From Clostridiaceae bacterium AM27-36LB (GTDB lineage Bacteria; Bacillota; Clostridia; Lachnospirales; Lachnospiraceae), in the NCBI GenBank assembly GCA_003480725.1, contig QUJQ01000006.1:203372-259100 (forward strand): a stretch of 55,729 nt of DNA, in the 5' to 3' direction. A model generated the notes under the pieces. It searched no databases, was not told the origin of the DNA, and saw nothing but the letters and a program-made list of their open reading frames with translations. Below, piece after piece: positions 1-9,362 of the stretch (position 1 is the first letter of the stretch; each line of letters opens with the position of its first letter). Position numbers and translations under genes: made by a program.

Positions 1-2068
1 CTGTATAACTCGGATCATATACTCCGTCCTTCACATACCACCAGATATTTCTTTCCTTATCTTTCTGGACTATTCCGGTATATTCTACTACTTGCTTTCC
101 ATTTCTAATATATAACCATTTATTATTTCCATTTACAAGTCCCGTATAGTCATACGCTACCTTTCCATTTTCACAATAGTAAATCTCACCTTGATAGCTT
201 GCTGTACCTGTATAAGTCGTATCTATTTCACCATTCTTAAAGTAATACAAACTTCCATCTTTTTCCTGCAAGCCTTCTAATTTTTCTTGTGGTTCTTCTG
301 GCTCTTCAGCGTCTGAATCAGTAGTGAATGCTTTCACACAGTAATTTCCCCAATAAAATGGATAAAATTTCCCGCCACTGAAATAGAAACTTTTATTATT
401 ACCTTTACTAACCTGACAATCCCAGATCATTGTAGTAAGGCCTTCACCAGTCGCTATTGATGTTGCCTGCTCATAATCTAATACTGCAGAGTTGACACTA
501 ACTACAACCGCATACGATGTACCTGGTTTTAAAGTTACTGAATCTTTAAGTGGAATCGTATAGATTCCGGCATATGCGGTCTCTCCTGTTGTAGTTGCAT
601 TCTCCTGTTTCGTACCACTATATGGATTGGTCTCATCTTGCAAATCTGTATAAATATCTACTGTATACTGTACATTTGCCGCCTCTGTAAATGAAAGTGA
701 TACTGCACTCAGAATCTCTGCACTTGTTCCCTCTTCCTGTTTTGTTTTAAAAACATTTGCAAGAATCTTATGTTCTTTATCCGGATAAGCTTGAACTCCA
801 CCATCTAACTGGTAATTATTATCATAGCCATCCTCTGCCGAGAAATCGAATACCCATGCAGTATCTGCCAGAGATACACTCTCATACGACATCCAAAAAT
901 AGCTTGCATAATATCCCCAACTATTTCTGATCAGCCATGCACCAGCTTTTGATGGCTTGGATGATCCAGTGAAATTATCTTGAGAGAAATCATCATCCCA
1001 CCCCACGATCATGACAGCATGTCCACCGCCTAATTTATCTGTATCGTAATATGCATATTTCCCTAAAGTTTCATTCCAACCAAAAGCACTATCATTATGA
1101 TAGTACATAATACCAGCAGCACCATGCTCCATAATCTGCTGTTTTACATCATCTGCATTTTCTTTAATATTGATTAAGTATGCATTTTCCAGATGTGCTT
1201 CACTATCCCCAAACGCACAGTAATCATCTAAACCATTTTTTATCGTATCTTCAGCTTTTGTATATGGAACCAAGGATTCATCCACAGGACCATACCACTG
1301 TGCCAGCCTTCTGGATGCCATCTCATAGTTTCCGCCATAATTCAGATAAGATTCTCTAGCTTTCTCATTATAATACTTAGCTGAGTCTCCTTCTGTACCA
1401 CCTAATGGATCCACTACAGAATTGTATGTAAAATATGCCAGCTGAAGCTCGCTTAAATCTGTATTACTATCAAATTCTCCATTTCCATTCAGAGAGTCAT
1501 TGATTAAGTCAAACTCAGCCAATCCCATGGAAGAAAAAGCCCAGCAAGTGCCATATGGATTCTGATCACGGGTTCCCGGATAAGTGGATGTAAGCGTATC
1601 CATATCATCAGGGAATGAAGATGGGATGTCTGAATATGTATCAGCATCAGAAGAATACACCGGAGTATTATAATCCAGTTCACTCTCAATATATCCACCA
1701 ATATTTAAATCATCTGGTTTCTCTGGCTCACTTGAAGTCTCTGGTTCTATAGATTGAATTGTAGCAGGTTCTTCTAAATTTTCCTCATTGGACTGTTCTA
1801 ATTCAATTTCATTCTGAACATCAGCCTCTGATTTATTTTCATTTTCAGAAATATCTAAATCATTATTTTTCTCTGTTGTATCCTCATCTGTTTCAGATGA
1901 TTCTGAGTCTTCTTCCGAAACCGGCTCATTGAATAGTTCAGCATCTTCTACATTTTCAGTACCACTTAAATTTGTATTTTCTGCATGTACTTTCTGAGTT
2001 GGTGTAACCACTAATACCATAGCTAACAATAATGCAATTACTCTTTTTCTTTTCGTAAAAATCTCCAC
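1..2068 (-). CDS. Secreted C1 (papain-family) cysteine peptidase with lectin-like domain and C-terminal wall-binding-type repeats, partial
   Basis: The frame is open from 2068 to the window edge, so the C-terminus is missing. It starts with a basic then hydrophobic signal peptide ending near VHA, followed by an acidic Glu/Asp/Ser-rich linker of about 100 residues. The papain active site GTCWAFS puts the catalytic Cys at about residue 175. GGHAVMIVGW gives the catalytic His near 350, and RNSWG carries the Asn. Next come a beta-rich region matching the lectin-like domain that often follows such peptidases, a Glu/Pro linker, and repeats of the YYFKNGE...TYTG type (about 1-300) resembling choline- or wall-binding repeats. 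It is probably exported and wall-attached and would cleave extracellular proteins. It lies 6 nt downstream of the SGNH gene, so the two are probably co-transcribed. The start is odd: the ribosome site GGTGG is correctly spaced from an ACG (2056-2054) rather than an ATG; an in-frame GTG lies at 2068. Confidence 0.9.
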   Translation of the reverse strand, partial: MEIFTKRKRVIALLLAMVLVVTPTQKVHAENTNLSGTENVEDAELFNEPVSEEDSESSETDEDTTEKNNDLDISENENKSEADVQNEIELEQSNEENLEEPATIQSIEPETSSEPEKPDDLNIGGYIESELDYNTPVYSSDADTYSDIPSSFPDDMDTLTSTYPGTRDQNPYGTCWAFSSMGLAEFDLINDSLNGNGEFDSNTDLSELQLAYFTYNSVVDPLGGTEGDSAKYYNEKARESYLNYGGNYEMASRRLAQWYGPVDESLVPYTKAEDTIKNGLDDYCAFGDSEAHLENAYLINIKENADDVKQQIMEHGAAGIMYYHNDSAFGWNETLGKYAYYDTDKLGGGHAVMIVGWDDDFSQDNFTGSSKPSKAGAWLIRNSWGYYASYFWMSYESVSLADTAWVFDFSAEDGYDNNYQLDGGVQAYPDKEHKILANVFKTKQEEGTSAEILSAVSLSFTEAANVQYTVDIYTDLQDETNPYSGTKQENATTTGETAYAGIYTIPLKDSVTLKPGTSYAVVVSVNSAVLDYEQATSIATGEGLTTMIWDCQVSKGNNKSFYFSGGKFYPFYWGNYCVKAFTTDSDAEEPEEPQEKLEGLQEKDGSLYYFKNGEIDTTYTGTASYQGEIYYCENGKVAYDYTGLVNGNNKWLYIRNGKQVVEYTGIVQKDKERNIWWYVKDGVYDPSYT

Positions 2069-2074
2069 CTTTCT

Positions 2075-2821
2075 TTATTTTATTGCCTGATATATCTTTT
2101 CTGCAATATAATTCATAGCATTATCTCCCGGATGTCCTGCAATACCTTCATGTTCAATAATATGTTCTGTTCCGTCATCTCCGTACACTTTTGTTCCCAT
2201 ACCTGCCTGATAATTCTCATTATCTTTTATCTCATTTAAGTCTATATATTCAATTTCACATTCCTTAGATACATTTCTTTTTATGTCATCTCTATTTTCA
2301 TATGTCCAAAAATCTCCAATCACTGCAATTGTAGCATTTGGAGCCTTCTCTTTGACATAATTAATTAACTCATTGAAATCCTCTTGAAATGTACTAAGAT
2401 CCGTCACATTTTCTCCTAGCTGAAGTGTAACTAAATTTAGTTTGTCACTCAGCATATTATCAAGCTGAGATAATGTTTCTCCCCTATCTGTTGCCTGCAA
2501 TTCCCAGTAATGCAGATTGTATGCATATACATCCACCTTGCTTTCCCTTTTTTCTAACATTGAAACAAGTTTATGTACATAATCATTTTCTTTATCTGTT
2601 GCAGCCATTCCACACTCATTCCACCAATAATCAGTTTTCCCATGAAGTGTAATACTATTTCCAATCGCCAAATAATTGTAATTTTCATCCATCCAATTTA
2701 ATAATTTATCTGAATTCTCGTATTTAAGATAATCTATATCTTGCTCAAGAATTGCTATCCTATCTTGCTGTCTTTTTTCATGTGTAAAAACCACCATTCC
2801 AATAACAACTATGCATATCAT
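2075..2821 (-). CDS. Membrane-anchored SGNH/GDSL-type hydrolase, probably phase-variable
   Basis: Short N-terminal hydrophobic stretch (ICIVVIGMVVF), then a coiled region and an SGNH-like domain. IGNSIT near residue 53 fits block I (Ser nucleophile), LGEN fits block III, and the C-terminal HPGDNAM supplies the block V Asp/His region. SGNH hydrolases act as esterases or as acetyl-transfer partners of membrane acyltransferases; the acyltransferase-3 gene just upstream fits polysaccharide O-acetylation or de-acetylation (inference). The ATG at 2821 has no ribosome site of its own and overlaps the stop of a short upstream frame (TAATG). That upstream frame starts at TTG 2931 behind AAAGGAG and runs through a TGTC repeat tract. 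One extra repeat unit would fuse it in frame and give a longer protein with a complete transmembrane anchor. Substrate not determinable. Confidence 0.75.
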   Translation of the reverse strand: MICIVVIGMVVFTHEKRQQDRIAILEQDIDYLKYENSDKLLNWMDENYNYLAIGNSITLHGKTDYWWNECGMAATDKENDYVHKLVSMLEKRESKVDVYAYNLHYWELQATDRGETLSQLDNMLSDKLNLVTLQLGENVTDLSTFQEDFNELINYVKEKAPNATIAVIGDFWTYENRDDIKRNVSKECEIEYIDLNEIKDNENYQAGMGTKVYGDDGTEHIIEHEGIAGHPGDNAMNYIAEKIYQAIK

Positions 2822-2841
2822 TATAAATATTTTACTATAAA

Positions 2842-2903
<62 letters not shown>

Positions 2904-3016
2904 ATTTTAAAGTATTTATCATATTTGTCAAGAAGCTCCTTTGTTATGAAAAGAATGTATCAAAAAAATGTAGGTGATAACAGATACGGATGATTATGTG
3001 CATACTAACATTGCAT

Positions 3017-4047
3017 TTACTCTTTTAAAATAATCGGTGCCCTGATTACTTGTTGAAACCACTTCCAATGTTCCACAAAAAACATAGCCACTGCAGACAC
3101 TATTAAAGTAATCAAAAAGTACAGGACAACCTCAATCTTTTCAGTCCATTGTAACTTCAGTCCCAAATAATATATGCTTTTCCCTATGACTAAATGATTA
3201 ATGTATATAGGCACACTTAATTTTCCTAAATAATTTATTATTAACTTTCCTTTCAAATTTTTAAAACAAGAAACACCAGAGCACATAATAGCAATATTTG
3301 CCATAAAACATAATATACTAAATCTATATAATTCCAAATTATAAAACGAAGATACAATAGGAAATGCAAACGTAAATAATTCTAGCCCCAATACTATATT
3401 TCTATTTGCTTGTGTTATATAATATTCAAATACATATGTACTTTCATATACAAACACACCTAAAAATAAACCTGCTAGAACTCGCAAAATACCTATTGGA
3501 AATTCAGTTGCTCCAGTTATTCCAACCGCTCCATAGTATACTAAGGAATATAATATAGAGATGGTCATAAGTATATATCTATCTTTTAATTGTACAATTG
3601 TCGAAAACAACGGGAATATTATAAACATTGCAGATAAATACCACAAATGGTTAACTAAAGAATGCCGATAACTTTCCACTACTAATAATACAGAAAAAAT
3701 GTAATCTTTAAAAAAACTTATTAAAAAGCCTATTATAGTCTGTTTTCCTTCGATTATCTCTACAATCCCATCCAAACTCCACATCAATAATATTGCAACA
3801 ACAGTATACGGAATCAGTGGCAAAAATTTATTTATCGTGTAAACTATGCTAGCTTTTACTGTTTTTTTATTTTCTTTACTATCAAAATGTCTTCTAGTAA
3901 AATATCCTGTTAATATCAAAAAAAATTCCACATAAATCCATCCATCGTAAAATGATAATTGCTTCGACCAAGAATCCATTGATGGGTGGACATAATCATG
4001 AACGCAGCTATTATTCTAGAAAACTCTATATTACAATTTCTAACCAT
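3017..4047 (-). pseudogene. Acyltransferase-3 (OafA-like) integral membrane O-acyltransferase, frameshifted near the N-terminus
   Basis: The main open part (3979-3017, 320 codons) has many hydrophobic segments and the GWIYVEFFLILTGYF motif typical of acyltransferase family 3. The expected N-terminus, NIEFSRIIAAFMIMSTH, lies directly upstream in another frame, starting at ATG 4047 behind AAGGAT. That frame runs to a stop near 3917. The frames should join around 3980-3990, so one base appears to have been lost or gained. The N-terminal helix of this family carries an essential Arg and His, so a product starting at 3979 would probably be inactive. It is the first gene of the minus-strand group with the SGNH hydrolase and C1 peptidase. 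A sequencing error is possible. Confidence 0.75.
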
Positions 4048-4360
4048 ATGTTTAATCCTTATATCCGTAAATAAAATAATTCATTTAGTAAAACTTTAAA
4101 TATTTTATGATTGTCCTGTATAATTTAATCTGCCAAACCAGATTGGTGGAATTTTCATTTTTGAAAGCAACAACCGGTGTTAGGGTTGGGTGGAATCGAC
4201 CCTAACACCGATCCAAATTACAGATTCTATTTTAATAAACTACTCGCAAAAATATCACTTGTAAATACAGATATACTCTCTAAGGTTACTCAGATAAAGA
4301 TTATTCCAAGAAATCATTATAATTAGCCAAACTCGAAATAATTCTATAAGAATAGATACT
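4048..4360. other. Intergenic region containing a perfect 12-bp inverted repeat (4175-4186 / 4199-4210)
   Basis: AT-rich DNA without a credible gene. It should hold the end of the leftward sugar operon and the promoter of the acyltransferase group. CGGTGTTAGGGT at 4175-4186 pairs perfectly with 4199-4210 around a 12-nt loop. Read leftwards it follows the HxlB-like gene and may act as its terminator, but the following bases are only mildly T-rich, so a protein-binding site is also possible. Confidence 0.55.
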
Positions 4361-4933
4361 CTATTCCAGATTAGCATGATATTTCCATAATTCTTTCATG
4401 TCAAGTTTTCGCTCATCTACAATCATTTTGGATACTGTATCCCCAAATATAAGAAGACTTTGTTCAAACAATGATGTCATTGGTTGATTTGAACTTATTT
4501 CATCATTCAAATAGTACTTTGTTCTTACCGGAATACGTACCATGTAATCACTTATTTCGCTCACATCACCATGTGGGTTTGAGCCAATGTGAATCACTGT
4601 TGCGCCAATTTGCTTTGCTTTCTTTGCAATTGCAACAGGGAAAATAGAGTTTCCACTCCCAGATCCAACGACAAGCAAATCTTTGCTTGTAATAGCAGGT
4701 TCTGTAATTTCTCCTACATAATGTACTTTTATTCCCAAATGAGCTAATCTCTTACAAAAAGCCTGTAAAGATAAAAGAACTCTTCCCACTCCAACAAAAA
4801 ATACTTGATCTGCTTTCAGTAAATCTTCAACAAACCTTTCAACAGTTTCACTATCAACTGCACTTAATGCGTTTCTATTTTCCTCAATGATTTCGTTCAT
4901 TACCTCTATATAATGCTCTTTATAAAATCCCAT
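4361..4933 (-). CDS. SIS-domain sugar-phosphate isomerase, 6-phospho-3-hexuloisomerase (HxlB)-like
   Basis: 190 residues, a single SIS fold. Family features include VFFVGVGRV, VVGSGSGNS (phosphate-binding Ser-rich loop), QPMTSLFEQSLL and the C-terminal HANLE, all resembling Bacillus HxlB. HxlB interconverts 6-phospho-3-hexulose and fructose 6-phosphate. The usual partner HxlA (hexulose-phosphate synthase) is absent; an RPE-like epimerase sits directly upstream (3 nt between them), so the pair may shuttle keto-sugar phosphates into the neighbouring activation cassette. Last gene of the leftward series. The substrate is inferred; a GmhA- or KdsD-like role is a less likely alternative. Confidence 0.8.
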   Translation of the reverse strand: MGFYKEHYIEVMNEIIEENRNALSAVDSETVERFVEDLLKADQVFFVGVGRVLLSLQAFCKRLAHLGIKVHYVGEITEPAITSKDLLVVGSGSGNSIFPVAIAKKAKQIGATVIHIGSNPHGDVSEISDYMVRIPVRTKYYLNDEISSNQPMTSLFEQSLLIFGDTVSKMIVDERKLDMKELWKYHANLE

Positions 4934-4936
4934 TGA

Positions 4937-5647
4937 CTACACTTCCCCCTTATTAATCTGATTTTCAATCATTTTAATTTTTTTCAGGTCTTCCAATAAA
5001 CTTTGCTTTCTAACACATGTACTTCCAGCGACAAAGATATTAGCCATATCTTTACTACCATACTCCATTATATTCTCAGCCGATACTCTTCCATCCAGAA
5101 TTACTTTTGTATCTAAATCTCTGTTTTTAATCATAGCATGTAAATCTGTAATCTTTCGCCTAGAATAAATAACCTGTGATTCACCTTTCATCTGTGCATA
5201 TCCTGGATTTATTAACATCAACAATACAGAATCACATTTTTCCAATATATATTCAAGTTGATTTAGTGAGGTTGCCGGTTTTAAAGCAACTCCAGCACGA
5301 ATTCCTTTACTATGAATATAATTTAGCATGCCATCTACATGTTCACATGTTTCGATATGAAAGACAATTTGAGATACACCTGCTTCGATCAATTCATCAA
5401 CAAAAAATTGGGGGTTAACTGCCATAACATGCGCTTCAAATTCTAAGCAAGTCTTCTTTTTAAGTTGTTTTACCGTATCTATCCCAAGTGGCATACTCGG
5501 ACTAAAATATCCATCTAAAATATCTATATGCAATAAATTTATGCCAGCCTCTTCCAAAATGCGACATTGAGTCTCCAAATTACACATATCCAGTGTGATT
5601 AGGGATGGAGATACTATACACTTATTATTCCAAATTTTGTCACTCAT
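4937..5647 (-). CDS. Ribulose-phosphate 3-epimerase family protein (possibly hexulose-6-phosphate epimerase)
   Basis: 236 residues, TIM-barrel RPE family. Motifs: SPSLITLD at strand 1, LLHIDILDGYFSPS (metal/catalytic His and Asp), EAHVM, FHIET and INPGYAQM (phosphate loop region), and KVILDGRVS (second catalytic Asp). RPE proteins epimerise C3 of ketose phosphates such as ribulose 5-phosphate or allulose 6-phosphate. The gene next to it is an HxlB-like isomerase, and the genes upstream encode a nucleotidyltransferase-kinase fusion and a phosphatase. This suggests a dedicated activated-sugar route rather than housekeeping pentose metabolism (inference). Start ATG 5647 is preceded by AGAGG. Confidence 0.85.
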   Translation of the reverse strand: MSDKIWNNKCIVSPSLITLDMCNLETQCRILEEAGINLLHIDILDGYFSPSMPLGIDTVKQLKKKTCLEFEAHVMAVNPQFFVDELIEAGVSQIVFHIETCEHVDGMLNYIHSKGIRAGVALKPATSLNQLEYILEKCDSVLLMLINPGYAQMKGESQVIYSRRKITDLHAMIKNRDLDTKVILDGRVSAENIMEYGSKDMANIFVAGSTCVRKQSLLEDLKKIKMIENQINKGEV

Positions 5648-5789
5648 AAATAATTTTACCTCTTTGTACTTTTATTTAGCTCTACAAAATTTTCTTTAAG
5701 CATACTTAAAATATATAATTAAAAAGAAATCTTTATAGATCTATATTATTAGAAATTATCGCATCAATCTAGAACATCTTTATTTACAG

Positions 5790-7364
5790 TTAGTCTTTAT
5801 ATATAGCATCATAAAGCATCTGTTTTCCTACTCCGTACAAAAGAATCACATATGGGTAGTCATGAAGTGCACATATATTAAGAAAAATTAGAGCTGTCAT
5901 TATTTTTACTTTTTTGACATCATATCCATTTTTCTCCAGCCAATGATAATAATGTCGTTCACATTCAACTAAACTTTGTTTTCTAGCAAAATCAAATTTT
6001 ACTACATTATCTTTCCATGAAGCTGTAAACATATCTTTAGCAACCAGCTCATGTGACATAATAAGTCCATGATTCAATTTTGCCATATCGTAATAAACAT
6101 CTCCTATCTCTAAGAAATTACCAAAATTTTGTCTCCAATCTAACAATTCAAATTGTTTACTACTCTTATCATATAAGATATTTTCAAAGTGATAGTCACC
6201 ATGAAACTGTCCCGGCATTCCGTCTGCAATATAATTCCAATCTAATGAGTCCAAAATTTCAGATAATTTAGGATATGTTACTCCATTTATAACATCTGCG
6301 TTGTCAGTTTTCTCAAAACGTTTATAAAACATTTCTACTCTATCATAAGTTTTTTTCTTATAAAAATCCATACACTGACTTTCAAATTCTTCCTGTCTTT
6401 TTTTATCGATTTTTTTGCCATTCCAAAATTTTTTCGAAAATTCTAGTAGTTCATCAAACAAAGGAATTGATATACATTTTGAAAGTACATCTCCTTTTAC
6501 ATAATCATAACAATACATATGTGTTGTATTTCCTGTTACCGGAGGTACAAAACCCTTCAGTAACTGTGCACGTTTTACTCTGTCAGAAATAAAACGAGTA
6601 TCATCAGAAAACTTAATTACTTTGTTATCAAGAAGCCAAATAGCTTCATTGGACTTTTCCAAAATATTAGGATCACCTGGTTTTTCAAATCTCTTCCTTG
6701 TAGCTTCAAGTTCTATTTTAACTCCTGTATCAAACCATGTAAACTTTTCAGCTTTAATACCACTCTTAATCAGGGCACGAAGACCATATGATTCTCCTTG
6801 GGTAATCGCTTCTCCCCCACCTTCTTCCATCGTTTTCCAAAACAACCTGTAATCATGAATGCCAGCTAATCCAATATATGGTTGCGCCTCTTCTCCTTTA
6901 TCCATTCCTTTTTCATCAATAGTTTCAACCATACTATCTATATTTACATGGATTGTTCTATATTGTTCTCTATTATCTCTATGATCAAATCCCATCCAAT
7001 TATAATCTGGTGCTGGGATTCTTTCATTTACAAGGGTATCACAAGAACAAAAAACAAATGGCTCTTGCAAAAATTCTTTTGCTGATAAAATTGTAAGCCC
7101 CAACCCTGATCCTGTTCCTTCATAAAGCAGCACATCAACAAACTGTATTTTTCTTTCTGGATATGCTAACGATAAATACTCTTTAACCAACTCTCCTTTG
7201 TATCCTGTCGGAATAACAAATTCTGTATCTTCTGGAAATGACTCAATAATTCTGGATATCGCTGGTCTGTTTCCGAGACTTACCAAAGATTTATTAATGT
7301 ACTTTGTCATCCCCCCCAATCGAGATCCTGTTCCTGCTGTTGGTATTAGTACCTTATAACTCAT
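5790..7364 (-). CDS. Fusion of sugar/polyol-phosphate nucleotidyltransferase and choline-kinase-like phosphotransferase
   Basis: 524 residues from ATG 7364, chosen because TAGGAGAGG precedes it. Residues about 1-235 are an NTP-transferase domain: LIPTAGTGSRLGG is the nucleotide-binding signature and FCSCDTLV sits at the metal-binding strand. Residues about 240-524 match the aminoglycoside/choline kinase fold, with GQFHGDYHFENILY as the catalytic loop (Brenner motif HGDxHxxN) and LLDWRQNFGNFLEIGDVYYDMAKL as the metal-binding region. Phosphorylation and nucleotidyl activation are thus combined in one polypeptide, as LicA and LicC do separately for choline. The substrate is unknown; a polyol or sugar made by the adjacent epimerase, isomerase and phosphatase is an inference. 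Confidence 0.8.
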   Translation of the reverse strand: MSYKVLIPTAGTGSRLGGMTKYINKSLVSLGNRPAISRIIESFPEDTEFVIPTGYKGELVKEYLSLAYPERKIQFVDVLLYEGTGSGLGLTILSAKEFLQEPFVFCSCDTLVNERIPAPDYNWMGFDHRDNREQYRTIHVNIDSMVETIDEKGMDKGEEAQPYIGLAGIHDYRLFWKTMEEGGGEAITQGESYGLRALIKSGIKAEKFTWFDTGVKIELEATRKRFEKPGDPNILEKSNEAIWLLDNKVIKFSDDTRFISDRVKRAQLLKGFVPPVTGNTTHMYCYDYVKGDVLSKCISIPLFDELLEFSKKFWNGKKIDKKRQEEFESQCMDFYKKKTYDRVEMFYKRFEKTDNADVINGVTYPKLSEILDSLDWNYIADGMPGQFHGDYHFENILYDKSSKQFELLDWRQNFGNFLEIGDVYYDMAKLNHGLIMSHELVAKDMFTASWKDNVVKFDFARKQSLVECERHYYHWLEKNGYDVKKVKIMTALIFLNICALHDYPYVILLYGVGKQMLYDAIYKD

Positions 7365-7402
7365 ATTTATTACCTCTCCTAAGTTAAATTTTATATATGT
7401 TT

Positions 7403-7921
7403 TTATACTGTCCAATCTCTGGCAAAATTAATATTGTCTTGTGGCAATTTTTTTTCATCATATGGCACAAAAAATTTTTCCATAATATGCAAACATGCTT
7501 CAGCTACAGCCCGATGCCCACCATATCTTTTAGTTACATAATTCGCATATTTCTGAGCATGTAAGTCAGCATCTCCAGTGCTGATTGCATAGCCAACTTC
7601 TCTCATCACATAATGATCAAATATTCCATCTCCCATATAAATAACTTCTTCAGGATTATATCTTTCTTTAATCCAATCTATCCTTTTTATGGTACTTACC
7701 AATTCCAAGGAAAAATGCATATCAGATATACGCTTATTACTTATTTCAAATCCTCTTTTATCCCCTGTCACAAACAAAACTTCCATATATGGACGTAACA
7801 AACTGAGTGCATCATTATCATCTGCACTAAATTTTTTCATCACCTTTCCTTCTTCAGTATAGTAAAAACCACCATCTGTTAAAACACCATCCACATCAAG
7901 TATAAATATCTTAGGCTGCAT
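7403..7921 (-). CDS. KdsC-like HAD-superfamily sugar phosphatase
   Basis: 172 residues, cap-less HAD (C0) type. IFILDVDGVLTDGG gives the DxD catalytic motif, LFVTGDKRG the Thr motif, and IYMGDGIFDHYVM the metal-binding acidic motif. Length and layout match KdsC and the phosphatase domain of some CMP-sialate synthetases. No KDO or nonulosonate synthase is visible here, so the substrate is likely different, perhaps a phosphorylated sugar of the adjacent nucleotidyltransferase-kinase cassette. It overlaps the Wzx gene by 11 nt, placing both in one operon. Confidence 0.85.
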   Translation of the reverse strand: MQPKIFILDVDGVLTDGGFYYTEEGKVMKKFSADDNDALSLLRPYMEVLFVTGDKRGFEISNKRISDMHFSLELVSTIKRIDWIKERYNPEEVIYMGDGIFDHYVMREVGYAISTGDADLHAQKYANYVTKRYGGHRAVAEACLHIMEKFFVPYDEKKLPQDNINFARDWTV

Positions 7922-9359
7922 CTCTTTTCTCCTTCTTCTTACATTTTTCTAGTATATATAGTACTGTGTTATTTTTGCATATAAGACAAATAAATATATA
8001 CCACCATGTGCTAATTACTACAGAATATCCTACTATACAAAATTCATTCGATATACATTTTTTTACAATCAGACAAATAAATATAATACCTATACTGCCT
8101 AGTAGATTTGAAAAAATATCCTTTGTTATAAATTGTATTTGTAATTTCTTATCAAAATTCCACATGCATACTCCCATGATAATTAATACCGACAATAATG
8201 TGGTAGCAGCAGCACCTGTCATTCCCCAACATGGAATAATCAATATATTAGTTAAAAGATTCACTACAGCTCCAATTATGCATGCCACCATAAATTGTCC
8301 ATCTTTTCCCTCTGGTAGTAAAATCAGGTTTCCAAAAAAGCTTCCACCTAATAAATTGATAAACATCGCTATCGAAAGTATACTTAAACTCGTAGAAGCA
8401 GGCGCATATTCTGAACCACATACAACTGCTAACACTTCTTTAGAAATCATGACTAATCCAATCATCATTGGCAATGAAAATGTACAGATAAACCCAAATG
8501 TTTTTGTCAATAAATTGCTCATCTTTTCATATTCTTGATTAGCAAACATAATAGATACTTGAGGTATTAGCACAAAAGCAATTGAAGAAATCACTTTCTC
8601 TATTGTGGTATATATTTTAACTGCCATACTATACATTCCAACAGCTTTATCTCCTGAAACAATTCCAAGTATTGTTATATCAATATTTGAAAGTAATGTC
8701 TGTGCTAATAATAATGAAAATAAAAACAAAATAGGTTTCATATGCTTGTTTATATGCATATCGGATGTTGTCTTTACTTTACAAATTTTTCTTCGATAAA
8801 AAATATTTGCTATATTTCCTCCACTAGAAGAAATAACCAAAATTATAGCATAATTAAAATAATCCGATGGAGATCGTACAAACATAAACAAAAGAAGCAT
8901 TGAGATAAACTGGAATAAAAATGTTCTTATTGCTATATATTTAAAATCTCCTACTGACATATTTAACCAATCGGCTCCCAGAACGGAGAAGAATATATTG
9001 ATTGATAAAATAAGAATAATCCTTTTATAATTATCTAATCCAGTTGCCCCAAATAAAATGATTCCAAAAGCAATATATGAAACTACCATTGAACAAACAT
9101 TTATTGAGAATATTTGACTTGCTATTTTTTCTAATTCTTTTTTATCATCCTTTACTTTACTACATTCTCTCATTGCATATGTGGATACACCTAGCGAAGC
9201 TAATAACATAAAGTAATTAACAAATGAATTCGAAAAATTAATTTTTCCGACATTTTCCGCAGATAACACACGCGAGATATATGGGATTGTGATTAACGGA
9301 AATATAATGGTTGAAATAGTTTTAAGTGCATTATAAAATGCATTCTTCATATTATTCAT
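7911..9359 (-). CDS. wzx: Wzx-type polysaccharide flippase (oligosaccharide repeat-unit transporter)
   Basis: 482 residues with about 12-14 hydrophobic helices and the family N-terminus (IFPLITIPYISRVL). Members flip undecaprenyl-linked repeat units across the membrane for Wzy-dependent polymerisation; Wzy and a Wzz-like gene are in the same cluster. ATG 9359 is preceded by GGGAG at suitable spacing. The gene overlaps the downstream HAD phosphatase and lies 3 nt after a glycosyltransferase. Confidence 0.9.
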   Translation of the reverse strand: MNNMKNAFYNALKTISTIIFPLITIPYISRVLSAENVGKINFSNSFVNYFMLLASLGVSTYAMRECSKVKDDKKELEKIASQIFSINVCSMVVSYIAFGIILFGATGLDNYKRIILILSINIFFSVLGADWLNMSVGDFKYIAIRTFLFQFISMLLLFMFVRSPSDYFNYAIILVISSSGGNIANIFYRRKICKVKTTSDMHINKHMKPILFLFSLLLAQTLLSNIDITILGIVSGDKAVGMYSMAVKIYTTIEKVISSIAFVLIPQVSIMFANQEYEKMSNLLTKTFGFICTFSLPMMIGLVMISKEVLAVVCGSEYAPASTSLSILSIAMFINLLGGSFFGNLILLPEGKDGQFMVACIIGAVVNLLTNILIIPCWGMTGAAATTLLSVLIIMGVCMWNFDKKLQIQFITKDIFSNLLGSIGIIFICLIVKKCISNEFCIVGYSVVISTWWYIFICLICKNNTVLYILEKCKKKEKRDAA

Positions 9360-9362
9360 TAT

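Noticed and set aside
4175..4210. Transposon terminal repeat
   Set aside because: The two arms are 12 nt apart, so it is a hairpin rather than the ends of an element.
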